From positions 19,161-83,160 of the forward strand of contig JAFLKM010000027.1 in the NCBI GenBank assembly GCA_019163335.1: 64,000 nucleotides of DNA, read 5' to 3'. The translations under genes and the position numbers were made by a program. The first letter of the stretch is position 1; every line of letters begins with the position of its first letter. This stretch comes from Desulfobulbaceae bacterium. GTDB lineage: Bacteria; Desulfobacterota; Desulfobulbia; Desulfobulbales; Desulfocapsaceae. Under the pieces are notes generated by a model, which had not been told where the DNA came from, searched no databases, and saw only the letters and a list, made by a program, of their open reading frames with translations. Positions 51,703 to 59,480 of the stretch are shown here, piece by piece.

Positions 51703-52221
51703 GTGGCTTGTGGAATGGTTCCCTGCCAGGTTTGCGGCAATGATATCAATCAGGATCTGAAAATCTGCCCTTACTGCGAAGGGGAGCAGGAGTTGGCTTG
51801 CGGTGCTCCACGCTCTGCCGCCGCCTTTCAACCATCCAGGGACCGAGCGGGATTAAAGGGGCCGGGGCCAGCGGAAGGTATTTTCCACAAGGTGGTGAAC
51901 CTGGAAACGGGGCGTCCCTTTGTTGAAGCAGCTCTCCGGAAATTGGCGTTGGAGCTGGCCAATGGTCGGCAACAGAATCTGCGTGTCCTCACTGTAATCC
52001 ATGGATACGGATCAAGCGGCAAAGGTGGCGCCATTAAAGTGGAGTGCAGAAAGGTACTGGAGTATCTTAAGGGCAAGGGTGAGATTAATACCTTTATTGC
52101 CGGGGAAGATTTCCGACAGAGATCCGGCCCGACCCGTGATCTGTTACGCCGCTTTCCTTTGCTGGCGGATAACGTTCATTTGAATAAAGGAAATCCTGGA
52201 ATTACTCTGGTGGTTTTATAG
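51703..52221 (+). CDS. Zinc-ribbon and Smr-domain protein
   Basis: This is a 172-residue protein with an N-terminal zinc ribbon (CQVCG...CPYCEG, residues ~8-25), a linker, and a C-terminal Smr domain: VIHGYGSSGKGGAIKVE followed by NKGNPGITLVVL. Smr domains are nucleases or nucleic-acid binders found in MutS2 and in ribosome-rescue factors; the role here is not known. It starts with GTG four bases after AGGAGG, and that ribosome site overlaps the relA stop, so it is probably co-translated with relA. Confidence 0.8.
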   Translation: MACGMVPCQVCGNDINQDLKICPYCEGEQELACGAPRSAAAFQPSRDRAGLKGPGPAEGIFHKVVNLETGRPFVEAALRKLALELANGRQQNLRVLTVIHGYGSSGKGGAIKVECRKVLEYLKGKGEINTFIAGEDFRQRSGPTRDLLRRFPLLADNVHLNKGNPGITLVVL

Positions 52222-52355
52222 ATCGACTGCCTCCTCTTCCGGCCGCCAGATCCTTTTTGCAAAACAATGGTTTTTGCAGTATGAAGTGCTTATATGTGTT
52301 TTCATTATCTGGTTAAGTCAAGTTGTAGAGATAAACTTTATTAAAGGAGAAGAAG

Positions 52356-53111
52356 ATGAAAAGATTGATGGTATTTTCCATGACGGCCCTGTTGTTAATA
52401 CCGGCCTTGGGGTTTGCGGCGGAGAAGGCCAAGCCTGCGGCCGAGCTGAAGACCTTTAAGGACAAACTCAGCTACAGCATGGGGCTTGATGTCGGCACCT
52501 ATTTCAAAGGAATGAAGGAAGATATTGATTATGATCACTTGGTTCTCGGGGTGACAGATTCCTTTAAGGGAAATAAGCAGTTGCTGACCCCTGAAGAAGT
52601 GGCCACGGTGCAGAAAGAGTTTGCAGCCAAGATGCAGGCCAAGCAGGCAGCTCAGATAAAAGAGATGCAGGAGAAGAATAAAAAAGCCGGTGATGACTAT
52701 CTCGCCAAGAATAAGGATAAAAAAGGGGTAGAAGTTACCAAGAGTGGCCTGCAGTATGAAGTGGTGAAAAAAGGAAATGGCGAAAAGGCCAAGGATGGAG
52801 ATCAGGTCAAGGTGCATTATACCGGAACCTTTGTTGACGGGACGGTCTTTGATGATTCCCGGAAACGCGGTGAGCCTGCTGTTTTTGGTGTGGATCAGGT
52901 GATCCCGGGTTGGAGCGAGGCCTTGAAACTGATGGATGTCGGTTCTCAGTATAAACTGGCAATTCCTTCCACCCTTGCCTACGGCGAGCAGGGAGCACCG
53001 CCGGTCATTGAGCCCAATTCCGTTTTGCTGTTTGATGTGGAGCTCGTTGGAGTTGAGAAAGAACAAGCCGCTCCAGCGCCTGCAGCAGCCCCTGCACCTG
53101 AAAAAAAATAG
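52356..53111 (+). CDS. Exported FKBP-type peptidyl-prolyl isomerase (FkpA/Mip-like)
   Basis: This is a periplasmic foldase of 251 residues with a signal peptide (~1-22, ending GFAA). A helical dimerisation region lies at ~35-120, rich in Lys/Glu/Gln. The FKBP domain spans ~125-225, with VKVHYTGTFVDGTVFDDS, VIPGWSEALKLMDVGSQYKL and IPSTLAYGEQGAP. An Ala/Pro-rich tail (APAPAAAPAP) ends it. AAAGGAG precedes the ATG. It is likely a separate unit from relA-smr, given the 134-base gap. Confidence 0.92.
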   Translation: MKRLMVFSMTALLLIPALGFAAEKAKPAAELKTFKDKLSYSMGLDVGTYFKGMKEDIDYDHLVLGVTDSFKGNKQLLTPEEVATVQKEFAAKMQAKQAAQIKEMQEKNKKAGDDYLAKNKDKKGVEVTKSGLQYEVVKKGNGEKAKDGDQVKVHYTGTFVDGTVFDDSRKRGEPAVFGVDQVIPGWSEALKLMDVGSQYKLAIPSTLAYGEQGAPPVIEPNSVLLFDVELVGVEKEQAAPAPAAAPAPEKK

Positions 53112-53126
53112 GTATGAGGTCTCTCC

Positions 53127-53252
53127 ATGGGTGAAGTAAAAAAGCTAAAAAAGAAATGCTGTCAAAAATATAAGAAAAAAGGCGTCCATTGTTCGAACTG
53201 TCCCTTAACCGCTGATGGTAAAGATTCAGGGGCGAAAAAGGGGAAGAAGTAG
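53127..53252 (+). CDS. 41-residue Cys/Lys-rich peptide
   Basis: This small open frame follows the FKBP gene by 15 bases, with GAGGT before its ATG. The sequence KKKCCQKYKKKGVHCSNCP has four cysteines (residues 11, 12, 22, 25) in a very basic context, suggesting a small zinc- or metal-binding nucleic-acid-associated peptide. No function is known to me. The strong terminator shortly downstream supports expression with the FKBP gene. Confidence 0.6.
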   Translation: MGEVKKLKKKCCQKYKKKGVHCSNCPLTADGKDSGAKKGKK

Positions 53253-53583
53253 ACTGGTGTTGATGGCGCTGTTTTTTTATGAGGGGGAGATGGGGTTGTC
53301 TAGCTCCAGGGGAAATCCCTCTCAGCCAGATGTTTTAAACAAAAAAAGGTTCAGAAGGATTTCCTTTTGAACCTTTTTGCTTTTGCGGGTGTAGACAATC
53401 CTCTTCAGGGGGGTAGGATCGATAAAAGGAGTCAAAATAATATTGATGTTCTTGATATTATTGCCTGTGTCCAGTTCAACAATGGTAAAAAAACATCGCA
53501 ATGACCGGAACGACCGGCCTTTATCTCTCCTGGATTATGGGTCGGAGCTGTAGGAATTTTTCTCTTTTTCCCATATGTTATTA
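53253..53583. other. Convergent gene-free stretch
   Basis: About 330 bases between the plus-strand small peptide and the minus-strand uspA. Apart from the terminator at 53343-53382 and a short GC-rich repeat (ACCGGAACGACCGGCC near 53502-53517), nothing is recognisable. Confidence 0.5.
53343..53382 (+). terminator. Strong terminator after the FKBP/small peptide unit
   Basis: A 17 bp stem with one G-T pair (AAAAAGGTTCAGAAGGA / TCCTTTTGAACCTTTTT, loop TT), continuing into GCTTTT. It could work in both directions and thus also protect against read-through from the minus-strand uspA. Confidence 0.85.
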
Positions 53584-54084
53584 TTACCCTTTGAGCCGGA
53601 CGGTCAAGACCGGCATAGGACTTTTTTTCACCACTCCTCGGGCAACACTGCCCAAGAGGAGGTCATCTATCATGCTATGACCGTGCGTTCCAAGAACGAC
53701 AAGATCAAATCCACCTTCAGTCGCCATTTTTACAATCTGCTCTACCGGGTGGCCGATCTTAATTACCACGATCGGCTCTACCGAGCAGTTCTCCAACTCA
53801 CTTCCTGCTTCCCGACACAGGGCATGAATCCGCTTGACAACAGCCTCCTTGCTTTTCTCAAGCCCTTCCGTGTAAAAGCTGTCGAGTTTTTCCTGACTAA
53901 AATGGCTGGCCAGATCATACCCCATCCCGGCGGACATCTCCTCTACCAGATCAGGGATCACATTGACAACGGTCACCTCCGCCCCATATTCATGGGATAG
54001 ACTGAGCGCATACCGCGCCGCTTTTTTCGCAGTTTCTGAAAGATCTGTCGCGTATAATATCTTCTTAAACAAGGATTGCTTCAT
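53584..54084 (-). CDS. Universal stress protein (UspA family)
   Basis: This is a single-domain Usp protein of 166 residues. The N-terminus KKILYATDLSETAKKAARYA and the ATP-binding type loop GTHGHSMIDDLLLGSVARGV (residues ~131-151, the G-x2-G-x9-G(S/T) pattern) are both present. A cytoplasmic stress protein that probably binds ATP. It is monocistronic here, with an inverted repeat about 50 bases upstream of its start. Confidence 0.9.
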   Translation of the reverse strand: MKQSLFKKILYATDLSETAKKAARYALSLSHEYGAEVTVVNVIPDLVEEMSAGMGYDLASHFSQEKLDSFYTEGLEKSKEAVVKRIHALCREAGSELENCSVEPIVVIKIGHPVEQIVKMATEGGFDLVVLGTHGHSMIDDLLLGSVARGVVKKSPMPVLTVRLKG

Positions 54085-54135
54085 ATCGTCTCCAGTGGTT
54101 GAATTCAGCGATCGTTATCTCTATACTACTAATTA

Positions 54136-54173
54136 AAACCTGAATCCGTGGCACGATATATGCTTTCAGGTTT
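54136..54173. promoter_or_regulatory. Inverted repeat containing a sigma-54-like -24/-12 site
   Basis: Nine-base arms AAACCTGAA and TTCAGGTTT enclose TGGCACGATATATGCT. The enclosed sequence has the GG-N10-GC spacing of a sigma-54 promoter reading to the right (+ strand), away from uspA. No plus-strand gene follows, so it could be an operator for uspA, a promoter for a short RNA, or chance. Confidence 0.35.
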
Positions 54174-54179
54174 ACGTCA

Positions 54180-54917
54180 GCAAACAGAGCAAAAAAGGGC
54201 AGGGTAAAATTAGTCCATAAAGAATAATAATGAGTATATGCTTTTTTGTTTGGTAAGGCAAGATGTAATCTTACCCTTACGGTTCATTTTTATTGTCCTT
54301 TCTTTTCTTGTAAAGGTTGTAGAAAAAGGGGGTGGAAGACACCAAAATCACCGCGAACAAGCCGATGATAAAGGCGGGGGAGATCCTGCCTTTGAGGGCG
54401 TCGAGCAGGGAGCTTGAGAGCAGGATATAGGCGATACAGGCCCGGCAGCATAAAGATAAGCTGGCCACGATATAGTGGAGAAGCTTGACTCCGGTGAGGC
54501 CGAAGGCAAAGTTGAGCAGATTATAGGAGAACAGGGGGACCAGGCGGGTGAAGGCCACGACCTTCCAGCCATGCTTTTCCTCCTCCTGGTCAAGCTGTTT
54601 CCATCTCGGCCCGCTGAGTTTCTCCTTGACCCAGTCCCGGCCCGCGTACCGTCCGAGGAGAAAGGCGAGGGTAGCGCCGATGGTGGCGCCGCAGATGGCA
54701 TAGGCCACGCCCCAGACCGGCCCGAAGAGAATGCCGGCGCGGCGATGGTGAAGGGCAGGCAGGGGAGAAAGAGGCAGGGGGTAATGGCGTAGAGACCCAT
54801 AAAAACCAGGGGGCCCAGGGCGCCATACCCTTGGATCAATTGCCGGAGCTTGTCCTGATCAAGATACTGTTCAAGGTTCGCGGCCCGCACGCCAACGATG
54901 GCGCCGACGAGCAGAAG
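54180..54917. repeat. Direct repeat copy A (decayed)
   Basis: About 738 bases nearly identical to 55665-56401 in the same orientation. It begins at GCAAACAGAGCAAAAAA and ends at GACGAGCAGAAG; sequence similarity stops sharply at both sides. It includes the 3' part of the Fe-S/TVP38 fusion gene and its downstream tail. Small indels make this copy non-functional. Confidence 0.9.
54277..54917 (-). pseudogene. Truncated, frameshifted TVP38 domain
   Basis: This corresponds to residues ~399-610 of the intact fusion protein encoded at 55763-57595. It lacks the iron-sulfur part and any start codon: an in-frame stop lies just beyond the repeat edge. A two-base insertion near 54738 (CCGGCGCGGCG against CCGGCGGCG) breaks the frame. 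A second pair of compensating single-base indels near 54441-54460 scrambles about seven residues. Third-position identity to copy B is high, so the duplication is recent. Confidence 0.88.
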
Positions 54918-54927
54918 TAATATAGGC

Positions 54928-54965
54928 GGTCAGGGTGAAATTATTTTAAATTAATTCTGACCCCC
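54928..54965. repeat. REP-like palindrome next to the repeat edge
   Basis: GGTCAGGGTGAAATTATTTT faces AAATTAATTCTGACCCCC as an imperfect inverted repeat, 10 bases beyond the end of repeat copy A. Its right arm read backwards (GGGGGTCAGAATTAATTT) resembles the arm of the 46406-46491 palindrome. TCAGGGTGAAATTA (54930-54943) also matches GCAGGGTAAAATTA at 54199-54212 in 12 of 14 positions. Confidence 0.55.
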
Positions 54966-55047
54966 TTATATTCAATAGAACAAAAAGTACTCAATATGGC
55001 TTTATCATAGGATGGAGTAGCTCTCTTCGGCCTTTTTCAACACACTG

Positions 55048-55074
55048 ACAAAAAGTTTGGGAGCATAGCCCAAA
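55048..55074 (-). terminator. Terminator after the CGGC-domain gene
   Basis: On the minus strand TTTGGG / CCCAAA with a seven-base loop is followed by CTTTTTG. It lies about 115 bases past the CGGC-gene stop. The stem is short, so confidence is moderate. Confidence 0.5.
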
Positions 55075-55189
55075 TTTTTAAAAAGGACCATCTAAAACTC
55101 AATGATATTGGACACTCTGGTTCCGACAGACTCCTAGGCGGAAATGAAGGAGTCGGGGATGCGCATGCGTCCTCGGTTTCTTTCCAGTT

Positions 55190-55555
55190 TCAGGCGAAAA
55201 TGTCGTTGGGAACGTAGGGATGCGTGCCTTCGATAACCCGTATGCCGGCCTTGGCTGTGATCTTCTTTATGATCTCTTCCTTGTGTGGACACTGCTCGGC
55301 AATGCAGGGCGCGATATGAATCACGGTGGGTTTTTCGTTCATGGGCGTGTTCCAGAGCTTGACCTGCATCAGCCGGGTCACGATGGCCGGGGCCGGACAA
55401 CCTCCGCAACCGACCATGCCGACGATCTCCGCATCGGTGTCCTCGTAGATCTCAAAAACGCCCTGCCTTCTGTTGAAGGCTACCAGGCAACGTGAACAGC
55501 CGATGCAAACATCGTCCATGGTGTTCTTGCAGCCCACGATCAGAATCTTCTCCAA
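55190..55555 (-). CDS. CGGC-domain protein (putative metal/Fe-S binding)
   Basis: This is a small cytoplasmic protein of 121 residues. It has the N-terminal EKILIVGCKNTMDDVCIGCSRC, the defining VGCGGCPAP near residue 46-54, and C-terminal HIAPCIAEQCPHKE. The many cysteines and the CGGC motif fit the CGGC family of anaerobes, presumed to bind a metal or cluster; the function is unknown. The start is TTG at 55555, five bases after AAGGAGGT; an in-frame TTG 18 bases further upstream lies before that site. The gene sits exactly between the two copies of the direct repeat. Confidence 0.82.
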   Translation of the reverse strand: MEKILIVGCKNTMDDVCIGCSRCLVAFNRRQGVFEIYEDTDAEIVGMVGCGGCPAPAIVTRLMQVKLWNTPMNEKPTVIHIAPCIAEQCPHKEEIIKKITAKAGIRVIEGTHPYVPNDIFA

Positions 55556-55664
55556 ACTGCACCTCCTTGACAAAAAAATGTCGGGTTATTGTAAAACGTT
55601 CAGAAATTAAGGGGCTATTGTGCAACAATGGCAAGCGGGTGTGCCGCATTTTTGGGCCCAATCG

Positions 55665-56401
55665 GCAAACAGAGCAAAAAAGGGGCAGAGTGAAATTTGT
55701 CCATAAAAAATAATAATGAGTATATGCTTTTTTGCTTGGTAAGGCAAGATGTAATCTTACCCTTACGGTTCATTTTTATTGTCCTTTTTTTTCTTGTAAC
55801 GGTTGTAGAAAAAGGGGATGGAAGACACCAGGATCACGGCGAGCAGGCCGATGATAAAGGCGGGGGAGATCCTGCCCCTCAGTGCCTCGAGCAGGGAGCT
55901 TGAGAGCAGGATATAGGCGATGCAGGCCGGCAGCATAAAGATAAAGCTGGCCACGATGTAGTGGAGAAGCTTGACTCCGGTGAGGCCAAAGGCAAAGTTG
56001 AGCAGATTGTAAGGGAACAGGGGGATCAGGCGGGTGAAGGCCACGACCTTCCAGCCATGCTTTTCCACCTCCTGGTCAAGCTGTTTCCATCTCGGCCCGC
56101 TGAGTTTCTGTTTGACCCAGTCCCGGCCCGCGTAGCGTCCGAGGAGAAAGGCGAGGGTAGCGCCGATGGTGGCGCCGCAGATGGCATAGACCACGCCCCA
56201 GACCGGCCCGAAGAGAATACCGGCGGCGATGGTGAAGGGCAGGCCGGGGAGAAAGAGGCAGGGGGTAATGGCGTAGAGACCCATAAAAACCAGGGGGCCC
56301 AGGGCGCCATACCCTTGGATCAATTGCCGGAGCTTGTCCTGATCAAGATACTGTTCAAGGTTCGCGGACCGCACGCCAACGATGGCACCGACGAGCAGAA
56401 G
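55665..56401. repeat. Direct repeat copy B (intact)
   Basis: The partner of 54180-54917. This copy is part of an uninterrupted gene (residues ~399-610 of the Fe-S/TVP38 fusion plus ~100 bases downstream), so it is probably the source. The two copies are about 750 bases apart and co-oriented, an arrangement that could delete the CGGC gene by homologous recombination. Confidence 0.9.
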
Positions 56402-57595
56402 GATAACCGCTATTCGTTTCAGCAGGCTGCCCTTGGATGGCCGTGTGTCCAGGTGTGCCGGTCGTTCTCGGCTGATGGCCGGGTTCAGGTGCTTGCGGAA
56501 ATACCGTTTGAGTTTCAGCCGGTTCAGGTAGGTGAATGGTGCACGGGAAATCTTCGCCTTTCCGGTCATGGTGGCCTCCGGCTCAAAAACCAGATCCAGA
56601 AGATGAAAGGTCGGGGTAACGGGATTCAGATAATTGGCGCAACCGGAGCAATAGGTCAGGGTTGTCCGGCCATCAGCCTCATCTTTTCGCATCCCGCTCC
56701 ATTTTTTGGATAGCTCAGGGGCCAGAAAACCCACTGAGCCACCTTCCCCGCAACAGATGGTCTGCTGGTGATGATGTTTCATCTCTTCCACCTGCAATCC
56801 TTTTTTTGTCAGCAGATGGCGGGCCGCGTCGTGGATGGATGCCTCAAAGCGGACGGCGCAGGGATCATGCACGGTCACGGTGCCGCTGACCTGTCCTGTC
56901 GGCGGTAAATCTGTCAGGAGGAGGGCCTCGTAGGCGGTGGTGAGGGTCAATGCTCCGCCATACTGTTGAAAGACCTTGTAGCAGTTGGGGCAGGCGACAA
57001 TAACAGTCTTGACTCCGTGGCCCTGCAGATAGGCTCTCAGCTCAGAAAACATGGTGGTAAAAAAGGCCTGGTTGCCAAGGTCATGGGAAGGCTTGGTGCA
57101 ACAGTCCAGGACGATCCCTAACGTGGGGATGTTTTTTTGAAGATGGGTGAAGAGCTTGATGACCTTGTCAGGCCGGGTGCCGGGAAGGCCGCAACCCGGG
57201 AAAAAGACGGTGTCACAGCCATGGGGCAGGCCGTAATAACTGAAAAGCGCCGAGAAACCACGTTTTTCATAGTCACGGATGGGCTGATGCTCGGGGAAGG
57301 CTCCCTTGCCCCGTCGTTCCGCTTCCCGCCGCATTTCCAGAAACATGGCGGCGGGATTGACCTTAAAAGGGCATACCGCAGTGCACAGGTTGCAGAGACT
57401 GCATTCAAAGGCGAGGGCAGAGTCCTTGTCTGGATCATAGGATTTGGCTATGTCCTTGGGGGTGCCATATTTTTTCAGAAAGGCGCACTCCTTTTGACAC
57501 AGGCCGCAGCCGGTGCATTTCTCAACCATCTCAACCAGTTGCCCGGCAAGGGAGGGGGCGATATCCGGGGCTGGCGAGGGAGTGTCTGTCTGCAT
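55763..57595 (-). CDS. Fusion of GlpC/HdrD-type Fe-S protein with TVP38/TMEM64 membrane domain
   Basis: This is a 610-residue two-part protein. The N-terminal half has two [4Fe-4S] motifs (CTGCGLCQKEC at 27-37, CSLCNLCTAVC at 65-75) and two cysteine-rich CCG-type segments (FFPGCGLPG, LDCCTKP, ACPNC; then HDPCAVRFE, TICCGEGG, YCSGC). These are electron-transfer modules known from HdrB/D, GlpC and LutA. The C-terminal half (~385-610) is a TVP38/TMEM64 (DedA-like) membrane domain with FLPGLPFTIAAGILFGPVWG, GATIGATLAFLLGRYAG and IPLFPYNLLNFAFGLTGV. It is 19 bases downstream of the rhodanese gene, in one operon. The function is not known; a membrane-tied redox or transport role is inferred. Confidence 0.85.
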   Translation of the reverse strand: MQTDTPSPAPDIAPSLAGQLVEMVEKCTGCGLCQKECAFLKKYGTPKDIAKSYDPDKDSALAFECSLCNLCTAVCPFKVNPAAMFLEMRREAERRGKGAFPEHQPIRDYEKRGFSALFSYYGLPHGCDTVFFPGCGLPGTRPDKVIKLFTHLQKNIPTLGIVLDCCTKPSHDLGNQAFFTTMFSELRAYLQGHGVKTVIVACPNCYKVFQQYGGALTLTTAYEALLLTDLPPTGQVSGTVTVHDPCAVRFEASIHDAARHLLTKKGLQVEEMKHHHQQTICCGEGGSVGFLAPELSKKWSGMRKDEADGRTTLTYCSGCANYLNPVTPTFHLLDLVFEPEATMTGKAKISRAPFTYLNRLKLKRYFRKHLNPAISRERPAHLDTRPSKGSLLKRIAVILLLVGAIVGVRSANLEQYLDQDKLRQLIQGYGALGPLVFMGLYAITPCLFLPGLPFTIAAGILFGPVWGVVYAICGATIGATLAFLLGRYAGRDWVKQKLSGPRWKQLDQEVEKHGWKVVAFTRLIPLFPYNLLNFAFGLTGVKLLHYIVASFIFMLPACIAYILLSSSLLEALRGRISPAFIIGLLAVILVSSIPFFYNRYKKKKDNKNEP

Positions 57596-57614
57596 TATGG
57601 TCTGTCCGGATTAA

Positions 57615-58466
57615 TTAGTTTTGAGTACGTGATTTGTCCCAGGCCTCTGTGCCGCCTTCAAAGTTCCTGGCCGTTCCCAGTCCGGAGAGTTCCTGCACCA
57701 TCCAGGCATAGCCGGAACGAATGCCGCCGGTGCAGTAATAGACGACGGGTTTGTCGAGGTTTACGGCATGGTCGGCAAGTAATTTCTGCAGTTGTTCTTT
57801 TGAAAGCGGGATTCGCTCCGGCCCTTGGTGAAACTTGTCCCAGGAGATATGGATGGCGTTGGGGAGATGGCCCCTGATCCACTCCAGGGTGGTTCGGGTA
57901 TCAATGATGGTGTACTGATCACCATGCTCACGAAGTTGCTTTACGCTGATGTCCCTCTCAGGCTGCACGTTGACCCGATACGTTGCAGCGAGTGTTTCTT
58001 TGGGATTTTCCTTCTCCACCAGCAATCCTGCCTGTTCCCAGGCCAAGATTCCACCTGCAAGAATCCGCACCGGTCCCTGGTGGCCAAGCCAGGCCGCAAC
58101 CCACGCTCCCCACCCTTCTCCGCCCCAGCTGGTATCGGCATCGCCATAAAAAACGATAGGTGATGTTTCGCTGATTCCCAGGCGGCCGAGCCTGGCGGAG
58201 AGCTCTTCCGGGGGGAGAATGCGATATTTGACGCCGTCGGTATCCGTTGCCGTCAGTTTTTCCCAGGAAAAGGAAAGGGCACCGGGGAGGTGACTCTGAT
58301 GGTAGAGTTTCTCAGGCCGGCAGTCGAGAATGATCCATGACGTTTCTTGGGCAAGACGGGCGGGGGTGATCAGGGCAAGATCGATCCCGAAGGCTGGTGT
58401 GGTAGGGAGCATGATCAGGGTGGTCAGGAGGAAAAGAAGAGATGAAAGAGTAAAGGGTAATTTCAT
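57615..58466 (-). CDS. Exported double-rhodanese sulfurtransferase
   Basis: This is a 283-residue protein with a signal peptide (~1-27) and two rhodanese domains, as in thiosulfate/3-mercaptopyruvate sulfurtransferases. The second domain has the catalytic loop YYCTGGIRSGYAW near residue 242 with its cysteine. The first domain has FYGDADTSWGG with Asp in place of Cys and is probably structural. A periplasmic role in sulfane-sulfur transfer is inferred. Its start overlaps the glycosyltransferase stop by four bases (ATGA). Confidence 0.88.
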   Translation of the reverse strand: MKLPFTLSSLLFLLTTLIMLPTTPAFGIDLALITPARLAQETSWIILDCRPEKLYHQSHLPGALSFSWEKLTATDTDGVKYRILPPEELSARLGRLGISETSPIVFYGDADTSWGGEGWGAWVAAWLGHQGPVRILAGGILAWEQAGLLVEKENPKETLAATYRVNVQPERDISVKQLREHGDQYTIIDTRTTLEWIRGHLPNAIHISWDKFHQGPERIPLSKEQLQKLLADHAVNLDKPVVYYCTGGIRSGYAWMVQELSGLGTARNFEGGTEAWDKSRTQN

Positions 58467-59212
58467 GATTGTATGTTGTTCTTTGTCTTTGTCGCGTACA
58501 TTTCTGCGGGCTCAAGATCCCGGAGTTTTTCCCGGAAGATCCACCAGAGGATTTTCCCTGCGGCGAGAATGCTGCCGCGCAGCGAGCCACTCACCTTCGA
58601 TTCCCCGTGTTGGCGTTTCCGGTAATTGGCAGGGATCTCAGAGACCCTCAGGCCCATCCGGGCTGCCTTGATCTGCATTTCCACAGTCCATCCGAAATCA
58701 GGATCAGACATCTGCAAATCATTCAGGGCCTGCCAGGTAATGGCCCGGTAGGGACCAAGATCGGTGAACCTGGCGGACCAGAACAGGCGGATAAGGCTGG
58801 TGGCCAGCCAGTTGCCGAAACGCTGGGTCGGCGTCAACGCGCCCTTTTCGGTGGTCCCAGTGCTTCGACTGGCGATGCTGAGGCAACTTGTGCCATTCAA
58901 CAGGGGCAGAATCAGCTCCTCTGTCTGGGCCGGATCATCCGAGCCATCGGCGTCGGTAAAGATTACGATCGCCGGTGGATTCTGTTTCAGGAAGGCGAGC
59001 GCGCTCAGGCAGGCGCTGCCATAGCCTTTTCTGCTCTCAGTCATGACGATGGCGCCGTTCTTGCGAGCCTCTTGTGCGGTGTTGTCGGTGGAGTTGTTGT
59101 CGCCCACAACAATGGTATCCACAAAAGAGGGCAGGAAACGGATTACCGCGCCGATGCTCTTTTCTTCATTCAAGGCCGGGATAACGACGGCAATGGTTTT
59201 TCCCTTATACAT
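58463..59212 (-). CDS. Glycosyltransferase family 2 (dolichyl-phosphate mannose synthase-like)
   Basis: This is a 249-residue GT-A fold enzyme with no clear membrane segment. Features: N-terminal TIAVVIPALNEEKSIG, a VVGDNNSTDNT nucleotide-sugar loop, the metal motif FTDADGSDDP near residue 88-97, and RKRQHGESKVSG toward the C-terminus. It probably transfers a sugar to a lipid or small acceptor. It is the first gene of a three-gene minus-strand operon with the rhodanese and the Fe-S/TVP38 fusion. Confidence 0.88.
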   Translation of the reverse strand: MYKGKTIAVVIPALNEEKSIGAVIRFLPSFVDTIVVGDNNSTDNTAQEARKNGAIVMTESRKGYGSACLSALAFLKQNPPAIVIFTDADGSDDPAQTEELILPLLNGTSCLSIASRSTGTTEKGALTPTQRFGNWLATSLIRLFWSARFTDLGPYRAITWQALNDLQMSDPDFGWTVEMQIKAARMGLRVSEIPANYRKRQHGESKVSGSLRGSILAAGKILWWIFREKLRDLEPAEMYATKTKNNIQS

Positions 59213-59480
59213 TTAATCCCCTCTGGGCCACTTGGGTGATGACATTGATGAGGGTCTGAAGGGCACTCAGCGTATGTGTCATGGCACGTATTTATATCAT
59301 ACGAGTATGAGTAAATCTATATGAATTTGTTAAGTTTATTTCTATGAGCGAGAGGGCTCACATAGGGATTTCCTATTTGTCTTTACGAGTCCATGTGATT
59401 ATTTGGAGTGGGTGAGTGGGGACTTGCCGATTTATTCCGGCACAAGGGGGGAAGCTCAGGGGAGAGTCCAGGATATCAGT

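Noticed and set aside
55961..56713. Plus-strand frames of 250 codons opposite the Fe-S/TVP38 gene
   Set aside because: Composition is Gly/Glu/Gln-rich without motifs; the minus-strand protein has clear iron-sulfur and TVP38 signatures.
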